Below are positions 1 through 9,779 of a DNA stretch of 64,000 nucleotides, piece after piece. The notes below the pieces were generated by a model that was not told the DNA's origin, made no database searches, and saw only the letters and a list, made by a program, of their open reading frames with translations. The position numbers and the translations under genes are program-made. This stretch comes from Prorocentrum cordatum (lineage: Eukaryota > Sar > Dinophyceae > Prorocentrales > Prorocentraceae), in assembly GCA_963575745.1 (NCBI GenBank), contig CAUYUJ010003003.1:362577-426576 (forward strand), in the 5' to 3' direction. How positions within the stretch are numbered: position 1 is the stretch's first letter; every line of letters begins with the position of its first letter.

Positions 1-164
1 GGAGGAGGAGGAGGAGGGGTCTGGGCCCGGACTCTCCACCTGCCCCGCGGCAGGGCCTCCCGGCTCGCCCGCGCCCTGCCGCGGCGGTGCCGCCGGCGCG
101 GCGCCGGGCGAGGCGGCGCCGCCCGCCGGCGGCGGGGCGGCGAGGGCCTCCCGCGACGACCGAC

Positions 165-388
165 CCGACCCTCCTCCTCCTCACCTCCTCCCCCTCCCCT
201 CCTCCTCCTCCTCCTCCTCCCTCCTCCTCCTCCTCCTCCTTCCCCTCTCCCCTCCTCTTCCCCCTCCCCTCCTCCTCCTCTTCCACCTCCCCCTCCTCCT
301 CTCCTCCTCCTCCTCCTCCTCCTCCTCCTCCTCCTCCTCCTCCTCCTCCTCTTTCTCCTCCTCCTCCTCCTCCTCTTTCTCCTCCTAC
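165..388. repeat. (CCT)n pyrimidine microsatellite
   Basis: Almost pure CCT/CCCT on the plus strand with a few TTT interruptions. The left flank (118-164, GGCGGGGCGGCGAGGGCCT...GACGACC) recurs at about 962-1010, and the right flank (CCCGAGGGCTCGAAT, 399-414) recurs near 611-626 and, diverged, near 1019-1034. The array therefore seems to have expanded inside a dispersed unit. All frames are open through it, which is a composition artefact. Confidence 0.9.
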
Positions 389-648
389 CCCAATCTGACC
401 CGAGGGCTCGAATTTGGACCTGGGCGGCCCGGAGCGCTCTCGGCAAAGCGCAGCTGCTAAAGAGCACCCCGAGGTGGTCAGACCGCCGGGATCCGACAAA
501 GACGCCCGAAGGCCTCAGGCCTCGTGCCCGTCGTCCCCCCCTCCCCCAGCGTTGCCTCTGAGTCGTGGAGACGTCTCAGGAGTGACGACCTACCAGACCA
601 CCCCAATCTAGCCCGAGGGCTCGAATCCCACCAGCCAGCCCTTTAGGG
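389..648. other. Unassigned GC-rich spacer
   Basis: I see no gene. The stretch holds the right flank of the first CCT array and a second copy of the CCCGAGGGCTCGAAT unit near 611-626. Confidence 0.5.
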
Positions 649-814
649 TTGAGTCGGGCCTGTCCCCCTACAGGCCGATTTTGAACGACAAATATTTTAA
701 ACATGCCCCCAAACATGCCCAAACAATGCTCAACAATGGTCAACAAAATAGTCCCCACACTATGTTTTGACCATTTTTGAATGTTCCCCCTGTAGAGGGA
801 CCGGCCCGACTTCA
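649..814. mobile_element. Family A MITE, copy 1
   Basis: Opposed ends TTGAGTCGGGCC and GGCCCGACTTCA enclose an AT-richer core with TGTCCCCCTACAGG-type subterminal arms. The flanks CTTTAGGG and CTTTCGAG match at 6 of 8 bases, consistent with a decayed 8-bp TSD. Perfect TSDs are seen in copy 5 (15882) and copy 9 (59484). There is no internal coding capacity. Confidence 0.75.
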
Positions 815-1306
815 CTTTCGAGCGTAGGTGGTTCAGGGTGTTTCTTCTTCCACCCCCTTCTTCCCCTTCGGGGAGGGGTGTTGCCCCTCCCCCTTACCCC
901 CTCCCCTGCACCTGGACGGGGCGTTTCGCGAGCGGTCGGAGCGTCCAAAACGGCCTCGGCGAGGAAGCCACGCCCGCTGGCGGCGGGGCGGCGAGGGCCT
1001 GTCGTGACGACCTACTACCCCGAAGGGTCGAATTTCGGGTGGGGGGGGGGTGCGGGTTCCACACCTGCTTTTGTCCAGTGTTCCCCCGGCGCCTCCCCCA
1101 CCCTGGAAGCGGAGAGCGAGTCGGGGCCCTCGGGGCTTGGTCTGGGGTGGTTGATGGTGGGCGGTGCTCTCGCCGCCGGGGCCGGTGGAGCATCGGACCG
1201 GGAGGCCCACGGGGATATCTGCGCGGGGCGTTTGCTTTGTTCACGGCAGACGAGCCCATAAGCCATGCACGCAAACGGCACCAACACAGACGGAACCGAC
1301 ACAGAA
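815..1306. other. Unassigned GC-rich spacer
   Basis: No supported gene. It contains the GGCGGGGCGGCGAGGGCCT unit also present near 130 and a run of ten G at about 1031-1040. Several frames are open, but none shows a recognisable domain. Confidence 0.5.
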
Positions 1307-1308
1307 TA

Positions 1309-1575
1309 CAGTCGGGGCCTTCACCTAATGAGCCCAAAATAAGAAACGAGGCCCCTGTTTTACATAAGTTGAACCTCGATCCAGGGCAAATCCAGGGCAA
1401 GCTGCGCAACAATCAAGGGACACGGAGCCCCATCCCCAACGAAAAGGGTTCCTTAGTTGTTTTACAATGCTCTTTGGGCTTTCCCGAGGTTTTCCATTGA
1501 AACATCGGAGGTCAACTTCTGGGAAACAGGGGCCTCGTTCCTTATTTGTCGTTCCTTAGGTCAACGCCCCGACTG
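1309..1575. mobile_element. Family I mariner-like MITE, copy 1
   Basis: The left end CAGTCGGGGCCTTCACCTAA and the right end (reverse complement CAGTCGGGGCGTTGACCTAA) pair over roughly 65 bp, including a shared AAACGAGGCCCCTGTTT-like block. It is flanked by TA on the left and TG on the right, a mutated TA duplication. CAGT ends with TA targets are typical of Tc1/mariner (established knowledge). At 267 bp it cannot encode a transposase. Confidence 0.85.
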
Positions 1576-1577
1576 TG

Positions 1578-2048
1578 CGGGAGGGCCGCGGGGACTGCTG
1601 AGCGGTGGACTGCTGAGCGGCGCCGTGGGGCTCGTAGTGGTGCGGTGGGCCCAGGTCTGGCTATGCCCAGGTCTGGCCACCGCGGTGCCGAGCTCGTGGG
1701 GCGGGCTCCGTCGCCGTCGTCTCGCCGTCGTCGTCGTGAATGCATGCATGACCACGTGGGTTCGCCTACTCGAAGAGCTAAAAAACCCCAAAAAACAACC
1801 ACAAAAACGCCCCGACGGTAGGCCAACAGCCGCGAGGGACAGCCTGGCCGAGGGGCTCCGCGCGGGGTGTGCGGACGCCGCCCCGCCCACAGAGAGGCTC
1901 GCGCGGAGGCCGGGCCCGCTCTCTCCGGAGAGGCCGGTGGCCGCCACGGGGGGCGGCGCGCAGCTCTCGGCCACAGCTGGAGCTGCCGGGGAGCCCCTGG
2001 CAGACCGCACCCCCGCGGAGGTCCAAGGGGAGCGGTGTTTCACCTTCT
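1578..2048. other. Unassigned GC-rich spacer
   Basis: No supported gene. It holds short direct repeats such as ACTGCTGAGCGG at 1594-1620 and a small poly-A-like patch near 1780-1810. A plus-strand open frame crosses it but starts inside the family I element, so it is not credible. Confidence 0.5.
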
Positions 2049-2209
2049 TGAAGGGGCCCTGGGACACACAAATAAAGACACACAAATAAAAAGATTCCCC
2101 ATATTTTCCCATATTTTCTGGGTTTCTGTCTTCCCGCCCAATTCCCATATTTTCCCATATTTTCCTGGGAGTCGACGATGAATTGTGTCTGTGTGTTTTT
2201 TTCCCTCCT
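2049..2209. repeat. Family B AT-rich dispersed repeat, copy 1
   Basis: It begins GAAGGGGCCCTGGGACACAC, continues with cacacaaataaa motifs, a CCCATATTTTCCCATATTTT core and GTCGACGATGAATTGTGTCT, and ends in TGTGTTTTTTCCCTCCTG. At least eight more copies occur in the window. The ends are loosely inverted (ACACACA against TGTGTGT), so a MITE is possible, but I could not fix a TSD. Confidence 0.85.
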
Positions 2210-2217
2210 GATTCTTT

Positions 2218-2386
2218 CGGGGATGGACAGACCCCCCTTTAGTAAAACGTGGTTTAGTGAAAACGACCGGAGGCCCAAACCTGGCGGGCGCACGCCTGGA
2301 AAATGACGACCGCGGCGCCCTCTCGAGCACCGAACACGGACAATTCACCAATCGACGTGTCACTGTTGGGGGTTCTGTCCCCCCCC
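2218..2386. mobile_element. Family D MITE, copy 1, with 8-bp TSD
   Basis: Left end CGGGGATGGACAGAC; the right end, read backwards, is GGGGGGGGACAGAACCCCC. TIRs continue through AGTAAAACGTGGTTTAGTG against AGTGACACGTCGATTGGTG. GATTCTTT lies on both sides (2210-2217 and 2387-2394), an 8-bp target duplication. The core GACGACCGCGGCGCCCTCTC is shared with the other D copies. Non-autonomous; no open frame of interest. Confidence 0.85.
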
Positions 2387-2394
2387 GATTCTTT

Positions 2395-2754
2395 TTTCTT
2401 TCTCGGGAGGCTTCAGGGGCGCTGAGGCTTCTTGGGCAACTCTAGGGGTCCCCAGACGGCTCCGTGAAGAACGGTCGTGCCTCGGTGCGAGCAGCTCCGT
2501 CTCGGGCAAACGGCAAAAGAGGCCGAGCTACGGCCGTAGCTCCAGCAGCTCTATCTGGCCGAGTGAGTGTCATGCGTGATACTTTCTCGCCGAACAAAAA
2601 CATCGACTGCGGCGGCACCTGTGGATTGCCCTACAGGGTCAGGGAGCGGTGTTTCAGCCCTGATCAAGCAATCTGTGTTTCTCGTTCTGGACGATTTCCC
2701 TTGGGCCCGTGATCGGGTCCCAGAGCCATTGCTAACGGATCTGGGGCGAGAAAC
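2395..2754. other. Unassigned spacer
   Basis: Nothing recognisable: no coding region, TIR or tandem array that I can support. Confidence 0.4.
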
Positions 2755-3530
2755 TGGCTCCGGTGGGATTGGCGCGGGGCTTGCTGAGGGGACGGGGGGC
2801 TGATCAGTGGATGACAGAGAGGATTATCTGGCCAACCCTTGCGTATCAGTGGTTTGCAGAGGCCCCAAGTGGCTCGGGGGGGCGAGCGATCTGAGCTACG
2901 TGGGCTCCGTCTACTTAATCAGCAGAGTTTTCTAACCCCTCTTAGCTTGTGGGCACTTGCGGCCCACTTAACCCTGTGCCCCAGATGATCAGTAAGGGTA
3001 GGGATAATAAAGTTCGAAGCTCTAGAGGGATAATAAACTTTCCACGGCAGGTCGCAACAGAAATGAAGAGGAGGATGAGGAGGAGGAAAGAACGCAACAG
3101 CTTGCAGCTAAGGTCGGTCTAAAGTAAAAGGAGGAGGGGGAAGAGAAGGCAGAGGAGGAAGTGGAAGAACGGAGTCTTTCGGAATATACGGAGGGGAGGG
3201 GAAATGGGAGGGGGAGGGGGAGGAGGGGGAAGGTGAGGAGGAGGGGGAGGAGGGGCAGCAACAGGAGCAGGAGCAGGGGGGAGAAGGAGCCCCTCTGGGG
3301 CCACGAGCCGTGTGATGATGATAATGATGGTGACCGCCGACCAAAACTGTCCTGGCCGGAGGTAATCATGAGGCGGGTGGGAAGCTTGACTATCCGGGGC
3401 ACGGGGTTATACTCTACAGGTTCGCTCACATATGTGTTAACCGACTTGTCCCCCGTAAACCACCTAGGCATCCACTGGTAACCCCCCCTGTCCCCTTTTG
3501 CGATCCCCGCGCCCATCCCAGCAGACCTCC
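2755..3530. mobile_element. Family J element split by a purine tract
   Basis: The left arm (GATTGGCGCGGGGCTTGC..., GATCAGTGGATGACAG, near 2768) and the right arm (GGCATCCACTGGTAACCCCC...CGCGCCCATCCCAGCAG, ending near 3525) match the two ends of the compact 235-bp J copy at 5221. About 540 bp of extra DNA lies between them, including a GGA/GAA purine tract (3062-3290). This looks like an old J copy enlarged by insertion or array growth. Confidence 0.6.
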
Positions 3531-3534
3531 GCAG

Positions 3535-3935
3535 ACATAACGACAATTTGTTTTCGCTATGTTTGGCCTCCGGACGCCCTTGCCGGGCCTCGGGGCCGAT
3601 AAACAACTACTCAGGATGAAAAGCCCGCTCTGGGGAATCTTCGGTATCTCCGAGGCTATGATTTGTTCACTATGGGCGTGCCCCCTCGACTTCGGACCCG
3701 GGCGCTCGTTATACCGGGCCCTGGAACGTCATCAACAAGCAGTGGCGAAGCGTCTTCCGGAAGGGGTCCAGACCTCTGGGAGTCCGCGTGGGGGCGGTCA
3801 GAAACATCGGGTCGGGAAGGCCGGGGCCCCGCCACGAAAACGATGTGGTTGTTCCAGTCTGGGCGCTGTTCATCAGTGTCGGCCCCCGGGGCCCCCGTTC
3901 ACGGACACGCCGGGAGTGCCAAGAATCGAGGAAAA
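3535..3935. other. Unassigned spacer
   Basis: No gene or repeat family recognised. Plus-strand frames remain open but give mixed, domain-free peptides. Confidence 0.4.
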
Positions 3936-3937
3936 AC

Positions 3938-4082
3938 AACTATGCACATGCACCGATCCTGGACAGGCCCGTCCTGAGCCCAGGATCGGTGCCCACGCCC
4001 TCCTGCTTTGGCCAGGAGGGCATTTGGGTCCAGGATGGGCCTTGCCAGGATCGGTGCATGTGCATAATTCTCTTCGCCCGAG
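3938..4082. mobile_element. Family U foldback, copy 1
   Basis: Left arm ACTATGCACATGCACCGATC pairs with right arm GGATCGGTGCATGTGCATAA. CCAGGATCGGTGCC and GCCCTCCTG...CCAGGAGGGC form inner hairpins. A diverged copy lies at 35568-35712. The right tail TGCATAATTCTCTTCGCCCG also ends the neighbouring B copy at 4320-4339, so part of that tail was duplicated or shared. Confidence 0.75.
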
Positions 4083-4175
4083 ATTAAGAATGTGTTTGCC
4101 CAACGGCTCGACCACCAAAGCCCCATCCACAGGTTCCGAAAAGATCGAAGGGCGGACGGCCGCGGTCAGAGGTGC

Positions 4176-4345
4176 AGGGGCCCTGGGACACACAAATAAA
4201 CACACACACAAATAAACAGATGCCCCATATTTTCCCATATGCTTGGGGTTTCTGTCTTCCCCCCCACTTCCCATGTTTTCCTTTATGTTCTGGGGGATCG
4301 ACGATTCAGTGTGTCTGTGTGCATAATTCTCTTCGCCCGAAGGAA
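4176..4345. repeat. Family B dispersed repeat, copy 2
   Basis: It has the same order of blocks as copy 1: GGGGCCCTGGGACACAC, acacaaataaa, CCCCATATTTTCCCATAT, GGATCGACGATTCAGTG, TGTCTGTGTG. The usual TTTTTTCCC end is replaced by the GCATAATTCTCTTCGCCC block seen at the end of the adjacent U element. Confidence 0.8.
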
Positions 4346-4530
4346 GAGCCGTCCGACGCGGAAAACTACCTCCCCCGGCGAGTGGCCGGATCCCCTGGGG
4401 GCCGCGGCTGGAGAGCGCCAGGCCGGCGAAAGCCAGGCAGGGCACGGGGGCGACGCCCCCAGGCTGAGAGGAGCCTCCGCTGCCGTCGCGTCGTCAGCGT
4501 CGTCCGCGACGGCGGCCCCTGCCGGCGATC

Positions 4531-4685
4531 GCTGCGCGATCGAGTGGCGATGCACCCCACCCTGGGCCTGTCCCCCCCAGTGCTGCGCGGTTGAAGGACG
4601 AGGCATCCCACCCTGAGCCTGGTCAGCGAGCACTGCGCGATTGAGGGGCGAGGCAACCCACCCTGAGCCTGTCCCCCCCAGTGCT
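4531..4685. repeat. Tandem repeat, about 51 bp x 3
   Basis: Three units carry CTGCGCGATTGAGGGGCGAG followed by CCCACCCTGAGCCTG, starting near 4532, 4583 and 4633. Unit divergence is moderate. No function is evident. Confidence 0.75.
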
Positions 4686-4689
4686 GCCC

Positions 4690-5220
4690 CTGGCGGGATC
4701 GAGCAAGCGTCGGCCTGGGAAAGCAGGAGGGATCGGAGGAACTGGGACCTTCTTGACTCCTGGCAGTCCGCCATCCGGGAATTTCTCGCGGCAATCGCTG
4801 CCTATGAAAGCCGATCGTGGGCCTCTTGGATGGTCTTCGTGGCCACGGCTGGACGCAGCTGGAAAAACTGGTAAGGGGGGACCCCGTGGGAGGGGCCGGG
4901 GACAGGCGTGGAGCGGATGTCGAACCTGGGCAGGAGCCACCAAGACCGAATCGGGCAGTCGGGTTGGATCGCGACGCGGGCCGGATCGGGCTGCAGCGGC
5001 ACGGGAGCCGAGATCAGGGCAGCATCGGCTGCACCCTGATGCACAGCGGCGCCGGAGTTCAGAACGTCGTGATTTATTCAGAACGTGCACCCCCAGAGGA
5101 CTGGACATCTTGCACAGGGGGCGACTTTTCAACCAGAGCCGTGCCTTGACGGTCCCGAGGCCAGGCGAGGGTCCTCAAAGGTCAAACATGCAATTCGGAC
5201 ACATGTTGTGTCTTCTGTTC
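4690..5220. other. Unassigned spacer
   Basis: No supported gene. A plus frame is open from 4681 to 5295, but it runs into family J sequence and its composition is unremarkable. Confidence 0.4.
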
Positions 5221-5455
5221 ACCAGAATCGGCGCGGGGGTCGCCAAGGGGATAGGTGGTTATCAGTGGATGCCAGGGAGGGTTATCTCTGGCTAACTGTG
5301 CTAGGAGGGCGGGACCCACTTAACCAGGATCGTGAACACCACCTGAACCACTTGGGGTATTCGTAACCCGCTAGGTTCAGCCAAATATGACCCACCTTGA
5401 CATCCACTGATGAACCCCCCATCCCCTGAGCACCCACCGCGCCGATCCCGGCTGG
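5221..5455. mobile_element. Family J foldback, compact copy
   Basis: Both ends pair over about 55 bp: left CAGAATCGGCGCGGGGGTCG, then AGGGGATAGGTGGTTATCAG and TGGATGCCAGG. The right end is the complement, with CATCCACTGATGAACCCCCC and CGCGCCGATCCCGGCTGG. The TA in GGTTATCAG (5260-5261) is the base pair used as a target by a family I element in the J copy at 40747. Confidence 0.85.
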
Positions 5456-5459
5456 AATC

Positions 5460-6000
5460 GAATCGGGTCAGACAGACCGAACTCGGTATCGAATCGTACT
5501 GGTCGGATCGAGGTGGAACCTTTGAACAGGCCAAGGTTATTCTGAAGATCTGCGGTTATAAATCTTACGATTCAGATTCCAATTCGTTCCTCATCATGTC
5601 ATATTTCGCTCGTCGCCGTCTCCGCTCTGGATCGGTCTCCGTGCTCGTCGGTCTGAAGCAGTTGGTAGAAACATGAAGTAGGAAGGCGGATAAAGTACAT
5701 TGGGTTCAGGCCCTCCTAGAGAATAACAGGACACAGCAAAAGCAGATCGAGTCTAGCAGTAGCAAGGCGCTAGAAACAGATACAGATCTGAGAGTCCACG
5801 AACACCTACTTTCAACGACCGACCGGCGTGCAGCGGCGCCGTCGACGCCGTCGTCGCCGCCATCATGGAGACGAAGATTGCAAACGCCCATCGAGAAACG
5901 GGAACCGCTGATAGCGCCCCGTACGCGCCGCCGAGCTGGTCCCGAGGCTGCCCCCTCTAGAGGGGGCAGCCTCCCGAAGCACGCCGGAACGAGGAGCCTC
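5460..6000. other. Unassigned spacer
   Basis: Comparatively AT-rich around 5520-5720, then GC-rich. The palindrome CTGCCCCCTCTAGAGGGGGCAG lies at 5949-5970 (11-bp arms, no spacer). No gene supported. Confidence 0.4.
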
Positions 6001-6001
6001 C

Positions 6002-6095
6002 GAGACCGTCGTCGCCACCGTCGTCGCCGCGGCCGACGTCGCCGCCGCCGCCGTCGGCGACGTCGACGGCGCCGACGCCGCGCCGACGGCGGTGT
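6002..6095. repeat. (GCC/GTC)n trinucleotide array
   Basis: Imperfect CGTCGTCGCC and GCCGCCGCCG repeats. Frames are open on both strands because of the composition. Confidence 0.8.
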
Positions 6096-6330
6096 CGGCT
6101 GAGCGGGGGCGATCGGGGGTGACCAGCTCGGGGGGCGCATCAGAAACCTGGAGCGGGTGACACATCGCCGATGGATCGTCCATCGGCCCCCGGTGGCAGG
6201 TCCACAGGTTCCCGGCGAGGCGGGCTATCGGGCCCCCGTCGGCATCGGAGCTCGATGCAGGTTGCCCCATTTCGCCAGTCCCCCCTGAACGTTGCCCCCG
6301 ATCAAGGGCCAGCGCTCTATCCCTGGACTT

Positions 6331-6545
6331 ATGTTGTTCCCATCCTACGTAAGGACCACATCCCAGAAATCATTTCGAGCGCCCGAAAAGGTGTCGAAAG
6401 AGTGTTGAAACAGTGTCGAAACAGTGTCGGGCGACTGTCTCCCAGGGCCCGACACGTGAAAACCCTTGAGTTTCGGCACTTTTCCTGGCGCTCGAAATTC
6501 TTTCTGGTGATCCAGGCTAGAGTGGGTTGGAGCATCGTAACCCTG
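6331..6545. mobile_element. Family R foldback, copy 1
   Basis: Starts TGTTGTTCCCATCCTACGTA and AAGGACCACATCCCAGAAAT. The far end pairs with this (GCTCGAAATTCTTTCTGGTG, ATCCAGGC). Two internal direct units GTGTCGAAACAGTGTCG are present. Copies lie at 10642 and (left part) 28634. Followed at 6546-6640 by a diverged family Y block (TGGGGCGCGTTCTGGCC). Confidence 0.75.
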
Positions 6546-6750
6546 GACCTCTCCTGGGGCGCGTTCTGGCCAAAACTTCGAGGCGGACCCAGCAGTGGCC
6601 ACTAGGGTGCCCCTGGACAACCAGAACCCCCTGGAGAACGAATCTCGACTCCCACAGGAGCGCGGGGCGGCCTCGTAGAAGGGCCAAGTCTTTCAATCGT
6701 GCGGTCACTGCAGATCCCTACTGTCTCCGTGGTAGCCTCTTACATACAGT

Positions 6751-6925
6751 CCGAGGAGATGGCGTCGGAAGATCGTGCCGAACCGCCAATTCATCGCCGA
6801 TGCATCGGCGACGTCGGCGATGCGTTGGCGCCGTCGGCGTGGAGACAACCGGGCCGTACATCGAGCCGCATCGCCGATGTATCCGCGATGCTGCGCGATG
6901 CCCCGACCCGATGCTGGGAGGCCCC
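6751..6925. mobile_element. Family F foldback, copy 1
   Basis: Core of GCATCGCCGATGCATCGGCG-type palindromic dodecamers, with the GACGTCGGCGATGC, GGCGCCGTCGGCGTGGAG and CATCGAGCCGCATCG blocks found in all F copies. The outer GATGGCGTCGG end is more decayed than in the copy at 50149. Confidence 0.75.
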
Positions 6926-6929
6926 GGTA

Positions 6930-7857
6930 GGCAACCGAATGTGAACCCTACACCTGCATGCCAGATGTCAGAAAAACTGGCCGAGGTTCAGCAAGTAAAG
7001 GACGTCTGCAACCACGTGAACGCCAGCGGGGGTGTTCGATAACCATGGAAGGTCTTTAGGACCCTCCATGAGGGGGTAACTAATTAGCTGTTCGGCGGCC
7101 TTATTGACGGACTGGGAACCCACCAATACGGGGTAACTAATTATTCTTTTCCGCGGCACCCGCCACGCAACAACGACGACACCAGCTACAACTACGATTC
7201 GACTACACCTACGACGAGTACTACGACTACGAGCGCTTCATGAGGAGATTTCAGGACCAATCTGATTTACCGCCGAGAGAAAAGGGGGAAACCAAAACTA
7301 AAGACCTTTAGCGGTTACTCCAGCGTCGACTGGAGCCCGCAGGGGTTGGTCTCGCTAGCGGTCGCAAACTGGACTCACCACACGGTGCTGTTCTCCCGAA
7401 GGGAACGAATCGCAACGAAATGTGGCCGCCTGTCTGCTGGACCGTTCCGCTGCTGGAGTAACAAGGGCGGAGGACGCCGAGAGAACGAGGGAGAGGATGA
7501 GGAAGAGAGGCCCGAGAGGGGGAAGCGACGACAACAGAGAGACGACTCCGAGGGGAAGAGGAAGGAAAGAGGAGGCGGCAAATACACAGGGACCATACGC
7601 AAAGAGGAGAATGACAAGAGCGGGACATCAGAGGAACAGCTCAGTGCATCAGAGGTGAGGGGGCGGGATCGCAGTGAAACGAAGACACCACCGGGAACTC
7701 GGCTTCGGTGTCTGTGCTCGTGCCGTGCGTGCGGGCGAGACGAGGCTGCGCGGGCGGGCGCGAGAATGCACCCTCCTCTGGCTATAGGGCGCCGCCGGGC
7801 CATGAGGCCGTCCCCTCCCCGGGGTTGGGCGGCGGTGGCCAGGGATGTCCCGCCGTG
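6930..7857. other. Unassigned spacer with small direct repeats
   Basis: GGGGTAACTAATTA occurs twice (about 7074 and 7129). 7470-7640 is purine-rich and gives a charged Arg/Glu frame of low credibility. No domain seen. Confidence 0.45.
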
Positions 7858-8150
7858 GTTTCCCGATGGTGTGTCTTCTGGTGTCCTTTGGTGTGCCGTG
7901 GTGTCCCGATGGTGTTCCGTTGGCGTCCCGTTGGCGTCCTGGCAGTGGCCCGTAGTGAGATCGATAGTGACATCGATAGTGGCATCGATAGCGAGACCGA
8001 TAGCGACATCGATGGTGAGCTTGATAGCAGGGTCGGCAACCAGTGAGAGCGAACGCGGAATCGGCAGCGAGATCGACAACGAGACCGACAGCCCGATCGA
8101 AAGTGAGATCACTGGTGAGATCGATGGTGAGATCGATGCTGAGACGGATC
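7858..8150. repeat. Two adjoining minisatellites
   Basis: The first part repeats GGTGTCC/GATGGTGT units (7862-7945). The second is a 12-bp array of GAGATCGATAGT-like units (GACATCGATAGT, GGCATCGATAGC, GAGACCGATAGC and so on) running to about 8150. The 12-bp period keeps every frame open. Confidence 0.85.
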
Positions 8151-8213
8151 TAAGGAGACGTGGGTTCTTCCTCCCCCCGAACCTCCGGATCACTCGAGGG
8201 ATGGTCATATATG

Positions 8214-8372
8214 AAGGGAAACTGGGACACACAAAAAATACACACAAATAAAAATATTCCCCATATTTTCCTATATTTTCTAGGTCTTTGTCTTCCCCAC
8301 CACTTCCCATATTTTCCCATATTTTCCTGGGGATCGACGATTCATTGTGTCTGTGTGTTTTTTCCCTTCCTG
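8214..8372. repeat. Family B dispersed repeat, copy 3
   Basis: Well conserved: AAACTGGGACACACA, cacacaaataaaa, CCCATATTTTCCCATATTTT, GATCGACGATTCATTGTGTC, TTTTTTCCCTTCCTG. Left GAAGGGAAA and right TTTCCCTTC are inverted, and ATATA lies just outside both ends. Confidence 0.85.
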
Positions 8373-8397
8373 AATATAGGCAAGTGTAAACTGTCGG

Positions 8398-8490
8398 AGG
8401 TCCGAGCGGGCTCCTTGGATCTGCGCTGGCCTCCCCTCCCTGGCGCGCGGAGCGCGCCAGGGTCGGCGCCGCCAGAGGGGTCGAGCGCAT
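8398..8490. repeat. Family C fragment
   Basis: TTGGATCTGCGCTGG, CTGGCGCGCGGAGCGCGCCA and GGCGCCGCCAGAGG match the inner part of the GC-rich C foldback (best copy 14259-14396). The outer arms are missing. Confidence 0.6.
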
Positions 8491-8604
8491 ACCCAAAGAG
8501 ATCTGAGCAGACTGTCAAAAGTGTACGTATGTACTGAAGGAAGCAGAAGAGTCCTCCCTCAGAATGAACATCCCGACAGTGGAAGCCGTTCAGAAAAAAC
8601 GAAC

Positions 8605-8730
8605 CCAGGGAAGGAATCGAACATGGCAGGGCTGCTCAACAAACGCCCAGGGCCATTCCGGAAACGCCACTTATCGGGGTCGGAGTGGCTTTCCATCCCT
8701 TGATGTATGCCGTTTTCTGTTCCTCAATAA
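8605..8730. repeat. Family T repeat, copy 1
   Basis: GGAATCGAACATGGCAGGGC, CTCAACAAACGCCCAGGGCC, then TCCCTTGATGTATGCCG and TCTGTTCCTC. The same order precedes a B unit at 24960-25090, so T and B travelled together at least once. Confidence 0.75.
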
Positions 8731-8885
8731 AGAGCCCCAGGGACACACAAATGAACAGATACGACCCCCTGGATTCCCAATAATATGTTATATATTTTCT
8801 AGGTTCACGTCCCCCCCCCCACTCCCCAGAGGTTCGATATCTTCCTGGGGTTCGACGATCATTTGTGTCTTTGTATTCCCCCGAT
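8731..8885. repeat. Family B dispersed repeat, copy 4 (diverged)
   Basis: AGCCCCAGGGACACACAAAT at the left and GGGTTCGACGATCATTTGTG then TCTTTGTATTCCC at the right. The AT core is eroded. It joins directly to the T unit. Confidence 0.7.
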
Positions 8886-8917
8886 TCAAAACAAACCGCA
8901 CGGGGTAGTTTGAGCAG

Positions 8918-9117
8918 GGGCCGACCGTTCCAGCGTTCGCATAGGCCTACCACGACATGTTCTTAGAACTCAGAACTGCTCTCATATAAGCATGAACATC
9001 AACCCAATGTGTTGAAACAAAGCAATGCCAGCCAGAAATGTTCTAAAAACATTTCGTGCAGACCAGAAAGACGTTCTTAGGCCAGCAGGACAGCCAAGAC
9101 GCTTCGCCACTGCTCGA
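8918..9117. repeat. Family S repeat, copy 1
   Basis: Contains GCCAGCCAGAAATGTTCTAA, CATTTCGTGCAGACC, ACGTTCTTAGG and GACGCTTCGCCACTGCTCGA, in the same order as at 28403 and 43221. GGCCTACC near the left end is loosely inverted to the AGGCC-type right block. AT-richer than its surroundings. Confidence 0.8.
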
Positions 9118-9193
9118 GGGGAGTCACTCTGCCGTGCCTGGGAGCCCCCCGGCGCTGCCCCCCCGCGGCGGCGGCGGCACCCCGAGAAAGGGC

Positions 9194-9271
9194 CTGGGCC
9201 CGGGCCGAGGCAGGGCAGGCCAGCGTGGCGCGCGCGCTGCGCCCCAGGAGCTCCAGCTGCCCCTGCAGCTC
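9194..9271 (-). CDS. Candidate mini-exon, coiled-coil-like (minus strand)
   Basis: Read on the minus strand between CCCGCGCAG and |GCCCTT, 26 codons are open and start ELQGQLELLGRSARATLA. Leu/Leu/Leu/Ala fall at 4-3-4 spacing. It begins and ends in phase 0. It is one of about ten GC-rich islands of this kind, all best read on the minus strand. A chance match in GC-rich DNA remains possible, because borders were chosen by eye and GC donors are only plausible if this is a dinoflagellate. No known domain. Confidence 0.3.
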
Positions 9272-9582
9272 CTGCGCGGGAGCACGAGTTGGCGGGCGAA
9301 GAACGGTACGTGAGCGTCTTTTTCACTCGGCGTTGCGACATTGGGCGGGAAGGTGGGGGGGGAGGGGGGGGGTGGTCTGGCTCTGGACCTCTGCTTCGTG
9401 CGACTGCTTGCAAGATTGCTGCCTCTGGGGGAGACTCCGCCCGCGCGAAACAGGCGCTCAAATTAGCCAAGAGCTACTCCATGGGGGGGGGAGGGGGGAG
9501 GGGAGAGGGCCCGCGCCGATCGGCAACACAACGAAGAAGAAAACGATCACATAGCAAAAACTTGTTCCGCCGTCGTGGACGC
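9272..9582. other. Unassigned G-rich spacer
   Basis: Long runs of G (9355-9372 and 9484-9500) and no supported gene. GGCGGGCGAAGAACGGTA at 9291-9308 resembles the outer arm of family Q, whose inner hairpin lies at 9612, so Q may extend left to here with an insertion. Confidence 0.45.
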
Positions 9583-9690
9583 GTGCTGCCCAGGCGGCCA
9601 AATGTTTGTACCCCTACGGTGCCATGTAGGGGTACAACCTTTCAGCCGCCCGAGGGCCAGGCGTCAGCGACGGCGGAAAAGTTTACCTTC
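9583..9690. mobile_element. Family Q hairpin element, copy 2
   Basis: TGTACCCCTACGGTGCCATG with TAGGGGTACA forms a hairpin nearly identical to the perfect one at 59936-59976. It is flanked by GCCCAGGCGGCC and AAAAGTTTACC blocks also present in that copy. Two copies of the same unit support mobility. Confidence 0.7.
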
Positions 9691-9779
9691 TACCGCTCTT
9701 CACCCCCTGAAAAAGGAGGGCCGAGAATTTCTGTGTATGCCGTTTGTGCCTCCCCGGCTTTCAGAAGCAAGCCCTTCGT

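Noticed and set aside
7958-8150. Regular repeats that might be a CRISPR array
   Set aside because: Units are 12 bp without unique spacers; an ordinary minisatellite in eukaryotic-looking DNA.
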